DNA from: CAYLWZ01 sp964585805
Lineage (GTDB): Bacteria; Patescibacteriota; Minisyncoccia; Minisyncoccales; GWA2-38-27
DNA length: 31,498 nt
Direction: 5' to 3'
NCBI GenBank assembly: GCA_964585805.1
Contig: CAZPFE010000002.1
Span: 1 to 31,498, forward strand
The position numbers were made by a program, and so were the translations under genes. The notes beneath the pieces were generated by a model that was not told the DNA's origin, made no database searches, and was given only the letters and a program-made list of their open reading frames with translations. Shown piece after piece: positions 8,390 through 16,097 of the stretch; positions within the stretch are counted from its first letter, which is position 1; every line of letters begins with the position of its first letter.

Positions 8390-8405
8390 AGAAATGTAGA
8401 GCATA

Positions 8406-8454
8406 GTAGTAGAAAGGATTCTAATAATTTGCTAATATTCGACCTTTCTACTAC
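8406..8454 (-). promoter_or_regulatory. Inverted repeat in the transposase leader
   Basis: GTAGTAGAAAGG (8406-8417) and CCTTTCTACTAC (8443-8454) form a perfect 12-bp stem around a 25-base loop between the IS terminal repeat and the transposase start. One arm ends a base or two from the upstream ATG at 8404. It could fold in the mRNA or act as an operator. Confidence 0.6.
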
Positions 8455-8521
8455 CCTGACATTTCTATTTCCTTGAAAACCTGACATTTCTATTTCCTGT
8501 TGATATATTTTATACAAAGGA

Positions 8522-8550
8522 TTGATTTTTTTTAATTTTTGGATTAGATT
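8522..8550 (+). promoter_or_regulatory. Promoter of the Tat metallopeptidase gene
   Basis: TTGATT (8522-8527), a 17-base spacer and TAGATT (8545-8550) predict a start near 8557, three bases before the ATG at 8560. The promoter lies just outside the right end of the IS. Confidence 0.4.
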
Positions 8551-8559
8551 AAAACTAGA

Positions 8560-10086
8560 ATGCAATGGGAGCAAATACCTGAAAAGAAAATTAAATCAGA
8601 AGAAATTAAAGAATCTAAAGAGGATGTTTTTGGAGTTAAAGAGAAATTAACCCGGAGAGATTTTTTGAAAATAAGTTTAGCTGCTGCTTTAGGTGGGGCA
8701 GCTTATTTTTGGTTTCCAAAACTATTTTCTTCAGCTGCTGAAGCTAGTGAGCTAAAAGAAGCAAGAAAACAGTTACTGGATTTCAAAAAAGAATGCCTTA
8801 TTCACTTAAAAGATTATTCAGCTCTCAAAAAGGAAATTGGTCCAGAGAATTTTAGTCAATTGATAGAAATAATTAAAGAAATTGATCCAGAAAAAATAAA
8901 TAAAGAAATTGCTGACTGGATTGGTATTTCAAAGGAAAATTTAGATAAAAAAAAGATTAGTTCTCTTCAAATTTTAGCAGAAAAAGATTGGCAGGAAGCA
9001 GGTTTCTCTGCTGAAGAAGGAGCGCTTTTACCAGGAGGTAGAATTTTACTTCGATCTTCTGCATTGTTAGAAGAAGGAAAGGTTAAAAGGGATAGATTCA
9101 GTCATGTATTTGTGCATGAGTACTTTCATATTTTAACTAGTAATTTCGATCAATTAAAGAAAGAGAGCGTGCCTTGGGTACCTTGGATAGATAAATATTC
9201 TTTACCTCTTGATTTTTACGAAGGAGCGACTGAGTTGGTTAATTTAATGTATCATCAAAGAAAAGGGATTTTACCTAAAGAATATGGCTATCGAGGCGGA
9301 AATACTTTGACTGCTTTTTTTATTAGTCAAATAGTCGGAGAAAAGAAGTTTGTTAAGGATTATTTTTCAGGAAATATAACTGAAATAGAGAGAAATTTTG
9401 ACCAAAAATTTGGAGCCGGTCAGTTTAAAGAGATAATGTATAAAGAGAGAGGAGTTGTTGGTATGTTAATTGGATGTTTAGATGATCTTGATATTCTTTA
9501 TAAGATAATCAAAACTAGTCAAGAACGAAAGATTGATTATCAAAAGATTCTTTCTTCGGCGAGAGAGCTGGGAATCAATGAGCGAATTCGGTTGATTAAA
9601 GGTAATCATAAAGAAATAGAAGGTTTGACTTGTTGTACTGAAAATTTTAAAGGAAGTTTAGCTTGTAGAGGGGTTTTATTTGCAAAAGACATATTACCTT
9701 ATGGTGTTCCTTATCGAATATACCTTGGACCAGCAGGTGTTTTTCCTTCGGAAAATCGCTATAAATCTGAAGAAAACAATATAAAAAGATATTCTAAAAT
9801 GATTAAAGAGTTAAGAAATGACTGGGAAGAAAGGAAAGAGTATAATAAGAGAGAGTACAATAGTTTTGAGGAGTATATTCAAGTAATCTGTGGAACATTT
9901 TATTTTCCTATTAATATTTCTTCTTTTATTAAAGATTTATTAAATAATTATGAATTAGAAAAAGATTTAACTAAAAAAGAAGAAATCGAACAAAAAATTC
10001 ATCAACGTATTGAGGTTATTGGAAAAAACGCTCTCGAAAAAATTAAAAAGATAATGCGTGATAAGGATAAGGAGTGCAAAATATGA
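8560..10086 (+). CDS. Tat-exported HExxH zinc metallopeptidase (putative)
   Basis: This 508-residue protein begins with a charged 30-residue extension and then a twin-arginine signal, TRRDFLK with R32-R33, followed by the hydrophobic segment ISLAAALGGAAYFWF. The mature part holds HEYFH at 186-190, the zinc-metallopeptidase HExxH motif, and an EGATELV segment whose E221 or E225 could be the third, gluzincin-type ligand about 30 residues later. The rest is Lys/Glu-rich and unfamiliar; Cys residues occur in GLTCCTENFKGSLACRG. It is probably folded before export and acts outside or at the membrane. The stop codon TGA is formed by the end of a MITE-like repeat, so the C-terminus may be truncated. 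Peptidase activity is inferred from the motif only. Confidence 0.65.
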   Translation: MQWEQIPEKKIKSEEIKESKEDVFGVKEKLTRRDFLKISLAAALGGAAYFWFPKLFSSAAEASELKEARKQLLDFKKECLIHLKDYSALKKEIGPENFSQLIEIIKEIDPEKINKEIADWIGISKENLDKKKISSLQILAEKDWQEAGFSAEEGALLPGGRILLRSSALLEEGKVKRDRFSHVFVHEYFHILTSNFDQLKKESVPWVPWIDKYSLPLDFYEGATELVNLMYHQRKGILPKEYGYRGGNTLTAFFISQIVGEKKFVKDYFSGNITEIERNFDQKFGAGQFKEIMYKERGVVGMLIGCLDDLDILYKIIKTSQERKIDYQKILSSARELGINERIRLIKGNHKEIEGLTCCTENFKGSLACRGVLFAKDILPYGVPYRIYLGPAGVFPSENRYKSEENNIKRYSKMIKELRNDWEERKEYNKREYNSFEEYIQVICGTFYFPINISSFIKDLLNNYELEKDLTKKEEIEQKIHQRIEVIGKNALEKIKKIMRDKDKECKI

Positions 10087-10263
10087 GATACATTTTTGAC
10101 ACCCATAAAATACCAGATAATAGTATAATTAGAAAGAGAAAAGTTTTTTTGGGCAAGGGCAGACCTTGTCCAAGTTTTCTAATTAAAAGTTAACGGAGGT
10201 CTACCTTCCGATTTATGTAGGAAGGTAGACCTCGTAAAAAATCAACTGTCAAAAATGTACTCA
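10084..10263. mobile_element. MITE-like element with terminal inverted repeats
   Basis: A 180-bp non-coding segment is bounded by inverted ends: TGAGATACATTTTTGACA at 10084-10101, and the complement of TGAGTACATTTTTGACA at 10247-10263 (one-base indel). Inside are two hairpins: GGGCAAGG/CCTTGTCC (10151-10171) and the 14-bp stem GAGGTCTACCTTCC/GGAAGGTAGACCTC (10196-10233). It encodes no transposase. Its first three bases are the stop codon of the preceding gene. Confidence 0.65.
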
Positions 10264-10300
10264 TTTTATACAATTTATTTAAAAAATTATTTTTTTGTGG

Positions 10301-10309
10301 TATAATTAT
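10301..10309 (+). promoter_or_regulatory. Extended -10 promoter of the isoprenoid-type operon
   Basis: TATAAT at 10301-10306 is preceded by TGG (extended -10). The predicted +1 is 10313, exactly the ATG of the reductase gene, so the transcript would be leaderless. There is no strong -35 box. The promoter rules out the longer frame beginning at 10295. Confidence 0.6.
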
Positions 10310-10312
10310 TTA

Positions 10313-11362
10313 ATGTTGAAGAAGGAAATTAATAGTGAATACGATGTGGTGATAGTTGGCGCAGGACCGGCGAGTTGTGTTACGGCTAAATTCCTTTCAG
10401 AGGATTATAATGTTTTAATGGTTGATAGATTAAAATTTCCAAGAAAAAAAACCTGCGGCGGGCTTTTAGTAGAGGAGAGTCAGGAATTTTTAGAAAAGTT
10501 TTATAAGAATATTCCAAAAAATATTTTTTCTGCGCCAAAATATCTTGATTTAAAAACAATTGATTGGGATAATAATTTAGAAAGGAGTTTTAAGAGAAAA
10601 TTATGGAATGTTTCTAGGGAAAAATTTGATGATTGGTTACTAAAACAAACGCGTAGAAGCGTTTGTTTTTTTTCAAAAACAAACTTTTTGCATTTCGAAA
10701 AAAAAGAAAAAGAGATTAAAGTTCTTTTAGGAATAAACAATGATAAAATAATTATTAAAACGAAATATCTTGTTTTTGGAGGCGGATTATTTCCATTTAC
10801 AATAAAGAAAAATTTAATTAAGAATCGACCAAGATATTATATTGCAATACAGCATTGGATTAAATATGATGAAAAGTGTGAAAGAATAAAAGATAATACT
10901 TACTTTATATATGATAATGAAATAACTGATTTTTATTCTTGGTTAATACCTAAAAAAGATAATTTGATTATTGGGTCAGCATTAAAACAGAATAGTAATA
11001 TTAAAGATAGAATGAAGATTTTAAAGAAAAAATTGAAAGAGAGATTTGGTATATCAGGGAGAGTTATAAAGAAAGAGGTTGCTGTTTTATCAAGACCTAA
11101 AGACGAGAATGATATCTTTTTGGGAAAAGATAATATAATTTTTATAGGAGAAGCAGCTGGATTGATAAGCCCGAGTACTAGTGAGGGTATTAGCTTTGCT
11201 TTAAGAAGCGGTTATAATTGCGCTGAAGCTATCAATAATGATTTCCAAAACGCTCTTTCTTTATATAAGAAACTTTCTAAAGATTTAATAAACGAAATTA
11301 AAGAAAAAACAAAAAAATCTGATATTCTTTCTAATCCTAAAAAAAGAAAAAAGATGTTTTAG
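10313..11362 (+). CDS. Geranylgeranyl-reductase-family FAD oxidoreductase
   Basis: This 349-residue flavoprotein belongs to the geranylgeranyl reductase/BchP/FixC-like group. The N-terminal dinucleotide-binding fold is YDVVIVGAGPASCVTAKFL, followed by the family segment PRKKTCGG with its cysteine. The C-terminal FAD-contacting motif is FIGEAAGLISPSTSEGISFA. Family members use NAD(P)H to saturate double bonds of isoprenoid chains in archaeal lipids, chlorophyll phytol or quinones; the substrate here is unknown. The next gene, 24 bases on, looks like an isoprenoid synthase, which supports an isoprenoid role. A terminator-like hairpin with eight T's lies inside the gene at 10642-10673. The start at 10313 is chosen from the leaderless promoter. 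Confidence 0.8.
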   Translation: MLKKEINSEYDVVIVGAGPASCVTAKFLSEDYNVLMVDRLKFPRKKTCGGLLVEESQEFLEKFYKNIPKNIFSAPKYLDLKTIDWDNNLERSFKRKLWNVSREKFDDWLLKQTRRSVCFFSKTNFLHFEKKEKEIKVLLGINNDKIIIKTKYLVFGGGLFPFTIKKNLIKNRPRYYIAIQHWIKYDEKCERIKDNTYFIYDNEITDFYSWLIPKKDNLIIGSALKQNSNIKDRMKILKKKLKERFGISGRVIKKEVAVLSRPKDENDIFLGKDNIIFIGEAAGLISPSTSEGISFALRSGYNCAEAINNDFQNALSLYKKLSKDLINEIKEKTKKSDILSNPKKRKKMF

Positions 11363-11385
11363 AATATTTTTGATTCATTTAAAAT

Positions 11386-12276
11386 ATGAAAAAAATAACA
11401 TCTATTTATAAAAAAAGTATAAATGAGAATTTAAAGGAAATAAATTTTATACTTAGAAAGTTAAAGATAAACGATCAAAATATATTTTTATCTTGTGAGA
11501 GATTTCTAAACTTATCTGCTGATAATATCATTAATAAATGGTTGTCAGGGACAAAATATTGCCGGACGTACTTTGTTCAAAAAGCATTTGGTAAAATATA
11601 TCCCACAAAATATCTCCAACTTTCTTTATCTATTGATGCGATGGTAAATATTTTAGACGATTTGTTAGATGAACTTTTAGATAAAAAAGAGAAATCTAAA
11701 TATGTGATAGAGTTTTTACGGATTTTTTCTATCTATAATAAAGAACATCCATCAAAAATAATTTCAGAATTATTTTTTGAGTATTTGAATAAATTGATTG
11801 CTTTAGCAATAGCTGAAGATTTTTATCAAAAGATGATTAGTCGCGAGGAAAATATAGATAAAATAATTACAAGTTCAGTTGATTTGTTAATTTGTAGAGG
11901 AATGGATATAGATATTTTTAATAAAATTGCTTTATTAGAAAATAAGGGTATTAAAAAAAAGAAGGTGGTAGAAGATATGGGCAGAATTTTTCGAGCAGTT
12001 AATATTCTCAAAAAGGATATTAAAGATATAGAACATGATGAAAAAAATAATATAAAAACAATGATTACATTGGTTCGTTCCAGGAGGGATATTAATTTTT
12101 TGTTTTATATTACTGGGATTTTAGATTTGTTTACAAAGAAAGTTAATTTGATATTAAATCGTGTTAATTTAGATTTAGATAAAGATAATCCTCAATTTAT
12201 GCCAATTTATAATTTTAGTGAAATGATTAAAGAAGATCAAAAAGAAATACAAAAATTTTTAAATAATAATTACTAA
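11386..12276 (+). CDS. Class I isoprenoid-synthase-like protein
   Basis: This 296-residue, mostly helical protein is divergent, but carries the two Asp-rich motifs of the class I isoprenoid synthase fold at sensible spacing. D91-D92-x-x-D95 (NILDDLLDELL) is the first. FRAVNILKKDIKDIEHDEKN (about 202-221, N206, D211, D214) is the second. In known members these bind Mg2+-diphosphate and either elongate prenyl diphosphates or couple them head to head, as in squalene or phytoene synthase. The second motif resembles the squalene/phytoene type about as well as the polyprenyl type, so the reaction is open. It sits between a geranylgeranyl-reductase-like gene and a membrane kinase with almost no spacing, clearly one operon. 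An inactive or regulatory relative cannot be excluded. Confidence 0.55.
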   Translation: MKKITSIYKKSINENLKEINFILRKLKINDQNIFLSCERFLNLSADNIINKWLSGTKYCRTYFVQKAFGKIYPTKYLQLSLSIDAMVNILDDLLDELLDKKEKSKYVIEFLRIFSIYNKEHPSKIISELFFEYLNKLIALAIAEDFYQKMISREENIDKIITSSVDLLICRGMDIDIFNKIALLENKGIKKKKVVEDMGRIFRAVNILKKDIKDIEHDEKNNIKTMITLVRSRRDINFLFYITGILDLFTKKVNLILNRVNLDLDKDNPQFMPIYNFSEMIKEDQKEIQKFLNNNY

Positions 12277-12279
12277 AAT

Positions 12280-13971
12280 ATGGGATTAGGATTAGGGTGG
12301 CCATTAATCAGTAAAATACTTATCTTTTTGATCAATACCATTGGATTGGGTTTGCTTTTTTTAGTTTATTTTAGTAATCCAAAAGCAAAATTAAATAGAA
12401 TATTTGCTTTGATGGTTTTTTTAATGTTTATTTGGGTTAATTGTGCCTTTTTAGCAAGGTTATCTGGTAAAGAAGATTTAGCATTGGTATGGATTAGGAT
12501 TGCCTGGGCTATAACATTATTGTTTTTTGCTCTTATTTATTCTTTTATATTTTATTTTACAAAAGAACAAAAAAAATATTACAGATATTTGAGTACAATA
12601 AGTTTATTTATAGGAGTGATATTTATTTTTTTTGTATTTTTAACGGATTTGATTATTAAAGATATACAATTTAGAGACGGTGTTCTTTATATAACTTATG
12701 GCAAGTTAATTTTTTTGTTTTTTGGAATGATGTTTTTCCTCACTATTTCGAGTTTTACATTGCTTTTTAAAAAATACTTAGAACCTATTACTAAACAAGA
12801 AAAGAAAAAGATTAAATATTTATTAATAGGATTCTTCTTTTTCTTTTTAATGAACTCAATATTCAATATATTTTATCCTGTTTTTTTAAAAATAGCTAAT
12901 TTATATGAGTTTGGTGATTATTCCACAATATTTCTTATAGCTGCTTTTGCTTATACAATTGTTAGACGGGAGTTATTTGGTATTAAAATTGCTTTTACTA
13001 CAACTTTAGTTAGCGTGATTGTTATTTTACTTGCTTTAGATATTTTTGCTTTTACTCCTCAACCAATTTTTCGGCTTTATAAATCTTTGATTTTAGTTCT
13101 TTTTATTTATTTTGCTTATTTGCTTATTAAGAGTTTTTTGCGAGAAATAAAGTATAGACAAAAAATAAAGAAGGCATATGATCTTGAAAAGAAAGCTCAT
13201 AAAGAATTGGAAAGATTAGATACAGCAAAAACTCAATTTATGATGGCAACTCAACATCATTTAAGGACTCCTTTGACGGCAATGATAGGTTATTTGGATT
13301 TAATTTTTAGCGGAACTTACGGCAAGATTAATCCTAAACTTAAAGATGCTCTTCTTAAGTTTCAGGCGTCTGCTCAAAGGTTGAATAGTGTAGTTGATGA
13401 ATTGTTGGATGTTTCTCGTTTTCAGTTAGGCAAGAAAGTGATTACTCCTCAGCCTAATGTTAGTATTGCTCATATTTTAAGGGGAATAGTAGAGGAGTTA
13501 AAAATTGAAGCAAAAGTAAAAGGAATTTATCTTAAACTTTTAATTTCTAAAGATTTGCCTTTAATTACCGCAGACAAAGAAAAATTGAGAGTGGCTTTGG
13601 CAAATATTATTGATAATGCGGTAAAGTATACTTCAAAAGGAGGGGTAATGGTGGAAGCAGACAAAACAGATTCCAAAGTTTTAATAAAAGTTAAAGATAC
13701 AGGAATGGGGATCCCTAAAGAAGATCAAAAAGATATTTTTAATAGAGTGTTTGAAAGAGGAAAGGGAGCAAGTAAAGCAAATGCTGTTGGCAAGGGAATT
13801 GGTTTGTATATTACTTATCATATTATTAAAGCTCATTATGGTAATATCTGGGTTGAGTCAGAAGGAAAAAACAAAGGAACAACTTTTTATATTGAACTTC
13901 CCATTGAACAACCAAAAGATTTGGAAGAGCAAAAAAAAGATAAGATAAAAAAAGAAAAAATAGATAAATGA
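12280..13971 (+). CDS. Membrane sensor histidine kinase with multi-pass N-terminal domain
   Basis: This 563-residue kinase starts three bases after the isoprenoid-synthase-like gene. Residues 1 to about 290 hold seven to nine hydrophobic helices, a membrane sensor of the 7TM-kinase type. A short coiled linker (about 292-320) leads to the HisKA domain with H326 in TQHHLRTPL. The ATPase domain has the N box NIIDNAVKYT, G1 DTGMGIP and G2 GKGIGLYI. The residue after the phospho-acceptor His is His rather than the usual Glu. The C-terminal 25 residues are Lys/Glu-rich. No response regulator is adjacent; candidate partners are the receivers at 25039 and 26245. The operon position suggests that it senses or responds to membrane or isoprenoid state, which is inference. 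Confidence 0.85.
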   Translation: MGLGLGWPLISKILIFLINTIGLGLLFLVYFSNPKAKLNRIFALMVFLMFIWVNCAFLARLSGKEDLALVWIRIAWAITLLFFALIYSFIFYFTKEQKKYYRYLSTISLFIGVIFIFFVFLTDLIIKDIQFRDGVLYITYGKLIFLFFGMMFFLTISSFTLLFKKYLEPITKQEKKKIKYLLIGFFFFFLMNSIFNIFYPVFLKIANLYEFGDYSTIFLIAAFAYTIVRRELFGIKIAFTTTLVSVIVILLALDIFAFTPQPIFRLYKSLILVLFIYFAYLLIKSFLREIKYRQKIKKAYDLEKKAHKELERLDTAKTQFMMATQHHLRTPLTAMIGYLDLIFSGTYGKINPKLKDALLKFQASAQRLNSVVDELLDVSRFQLGKKVITPQPNVSIAHILRGIVEELKIEAKVKGIYLKLLISKDLPLITADKEKLRVALANIIDNAVKYTSKGGVMVEADKTDSKVLIKVKDTGMGIPKEDQKDIFNRVFERGKGASKANAVGKGIGLYITYHIIKAHYGNIWVESEGKNKGTTFYIELPIEQPKDLEEQKKDKIKKEKIDK

Positions 13972-14008
13972 GATAAAGGAATAATTCCCTTAAATTAAAA
14001 GAAATTTT

Positions 14009-15976
14009 TTATTCGTTTGTTTTGTTTGTATTTTCCTCACAAGAGTGAGGGAAATTTTTTGGAGGTAATTTTGGTAGAATATAAGACATAAATTCTCTCC
14101 AAATTGGAGCGGCTAAAACAACACTGGGTTGTTTTGCCATTGGACTATTGTCATTATTGCCTACCCAAACTCCGCAAACAATATCAGGTGTATATCCAAT
14201 CGTCCAGGCATCTCTAAAGTTATCTGTTGTACCTGTTTTTACTGCCACTTCGTAATTAGGGAAGTAAAGGGCTGAATGATAGCCAAACATTGGAGCTCTG
14301 GCTTCATTGTCAGACAGGATACTGCTAATTAAACAGGTGGTTCTTTCACTTAAAACTCTTTTTGGTGTTTCTTTTGTTTCTTCAATGATATTTCCTTGAG
14401 AATCTTCTATTTTTAAGATAGCTTTTGGCGGAACCTTTAATCCATTTGTAGCAAAAACACCATAAGCCGAGACCATATCTAACAACCTTACTTCTCCTCC
14501 ACCTAAAACAATAGAGGGGCCATAATAAGAAGGAGGTTTATTGAGAGTGGTTATGCCAAATTTTTTTGCATTTTCTATACTTTTTTCTATTCCAGCGAAA
14601 TATAATAATACTTTAATAGCTGGAATGTTGAGGGATTGAGCTAATGCCTGTCTTAAGGTTACCGGACCTCTAAATCGTCCGTCGTAATTTTCAGGAATGT
14701 AGTGTTTTCCGCCCCAAACCCCGAAGTCTGTTTTTTCATCAATTACAATATCTTTATCACTGTATCCTTTTTCAAAAGCAGTAGCATAAACAAAAGGTTT
14801 AAAAGCAGAGCCTGGTTGACGGCCAATATTATAAGTGGCTACATTAACTTTTGGATCAAATTTGCATTTTCCAGTTTTTTTATTGCATCCTTCTTTTTCG
14901 CCAAACCAATCTTTTGACCCAACCATTGCTAAAATTTCTCCATTTTGAGGATTGATTGCTACTAAAGCAGCGTTATAGGCGTTATAGTAAATTTTATTTT
15001 TTTCTGCTCCTTTTTTAACTACTTCTTCTGCTTTTTTTTGGAAATTCCAATCAAGGGTGGTATAAATTTTATAACCCCCCCTTTCTAAAAAATCTTTTCC
15101 GTATTTTTTAAAAAGATAATTTTCTACATAAAGAACAAAATGAGGCGCTTTAATAGTTTGGTTACTTCTTTTAATATTTAATTTTTCTTTTTTTGCTTTT
15201 TCAGCTTCATCTTTGTTTAGATAATGTTCTTGCACCATTCTATCTAAAACATAATTTCTTCTTTTTAATAGTTCTGTTTCATGTTGAGGATTGGAATAAT
15301 AACTTGGCGCTTTGATTAAGGCGGCTAAGGTAGCTGCTTCGGTAGGAGAAAGGTCTTTTGCTGATTTGTTAAAATAAAATTTTGCCGCGCTTTCAGCTCC
15401 ATAGACAACAGGTCCAAAGGGAACTTGATTTAGGTACCAGTTTAAGATTTGATCTTTTGAATATCGCCTTTCTAATTCTAAAGTTAGAATAATTTCTCTA
15501 ACTTTTCTTTTGATTGTTTTATTAGTATTTAAAAAGGTTGAGCGGATGAGTTGTTGAGAGATAGTTGAGCCTCCATAAGTGAGTTTTCTCGTTTTTATAT
15601 CCAATTTAATTGCTCTTAATATACCATCAAAATCTATTCCGTGATGTTTGTAAAAATTAGCGTCTTCAGTGGCTATAACTGCTTTTTTTAGATAATCAGA
15701 AATTTGATCAAATGGAACAATTTCTCTTCTTTCTTTACCATATATTTCATAAAGCAAAACTTGGCCTGTTCTATCATAAATTTTTGTGGATTGAATAGGA
15801 GTTTGTTCAGTAAAATCTTCTGGTCGCGGTAAATCTTTAGCATAGTAAACAAAAACTGCCAAACTGCAGAGGAACAAGAGGAGAATAGAAGAAATAAAAA
15901 AATAAAAAAAATTTTTTAAAAAACTTTTGATTTTGCTTTTTTTATATGTTTTTCGGTGAAGAACCCTTTTAGCCAT
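14009..15976 (-). CDS. Class A penicillin-binding protein (PBP1A-type)
   Basis: This 655-residue bifunctional peptidoglycan synthase has a basic cytoplasmic N-terminus and one membrane anchor (about 22-47). The glycosyltransferase domain includes ATEDANFYKHHGIDF near 103-117 and GGSTISQQLIRSTFL. The transpeptidase domain has the nucleophile Ser in GSAFKP near 390, the SxN motif QSLNIPA, and KTGTTDNF near 580. It polymerises lipid II and cross-links stem peptides outside the membrane. Length and motif order are normal and complete. It converges with the kinase gene across 37 bases and is divergent from tyrS. The paralogue within PBP1a/1b/1c classes is not resolved beyond class A. Confidence 0.95.
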   Translation of the reverse strand: MAKRVLHRKTYKKSKIKSFLKNFFYFFISSILLLFLCSLAVFVYYAKDLPRPEDFTEQTPIQSTKIYDRTGQVLLYEIYGKERREIVPFDQISDYLKKAVIATEDANFYKHHGIDFDGILRAIKLDIKTRKLTYGGSTISQQLIRSTFLNTNKTIKRKVREIILTLELERRYSKDQILNWYLNQVPFGPVVYGAESAAKFYFNKSAKDLSPTEAATLAALIKAPSYYSNPQHETELLKRRNYVLDRMVQEHYLNKDEAEKAKKEKLNIKRSNQTIKAPHFVLYVENYLFKKYGKDFLERGGYKIYTTLDWNFQKKAEEVVKKGAEKNKIYYNAYNAALVAINPQNGEILAMVGSKDWFGEKEGCNKKTGKCKFDPKVNVATYNIGRQPGSAFKPFVYATAFEKGYSDKDIVIDEKTDFGVWGGKHYIPENYDGRFRGPVTLRQALAQSLNIPAIKVLLYFAGIEKSIENAKKFGITTLNKPPSYYGPSIVLGGGEVRLLDMVSAYGVFATNGLKVPPKAILKIEDSQGNIIEETKETPKRVLSERTTCLISSILSDNEARAPMFGYHSALYFPNYEVAVKTGTTDNFRDAWTIGYTPDIVCGVWVGNNDNSPMAKQPSVVLAAPIWREFMSYILPKLPPKNFPHSCEENTNKTNE

Positions 15977-16097
15977 AATTTAAAAGGATAAAAATAAAGT
16001 AAAAAGTTCTTAATAGCGAGTGATTAATACATTGTTTTTTAAGTGATTTTATTTTAATATAGTATAAAATTGGAAAATAATAAACATTACTTATTTT

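Larger units (their letters stand above)
7065..8516 (-). mobile_element. Complete insertion sequence, ISNCY/IS1202-like
   Basis: The element is about 1452 bp with one transposase gene. Its ends are inverted repeats: a perfect 49-bp core (7078-7126 and 8455-8503) plus 13 outer bases with 9 matches and only transition differences, beginning TGTA. Each end contains two direct copies of AGGAAATAGAAATGTCAGG, likely tandem transposase-binding sites. No convincing target duplication was found: the flanks are GTCAAGTTCT and AAGGATTGAT. The outer boundaries are therefore predicted; if the 13 bases do not belong, the element is 7078-8503. Confidence 0.85.

Noticed and set aside
7050..8530. Target-site duplication of the IS, including the long (about 27 bp) type reported for IS1202
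   Set aside because: No matching direct repeat was found in the two flanks by eye.
13975..14000. Hairpin AAAGGAATAATTCCCTT between the kinase and PBP genes as a terminator
   Set aside because: The stem is short, A+T-rich and imperfect; too weak to list as a feature.
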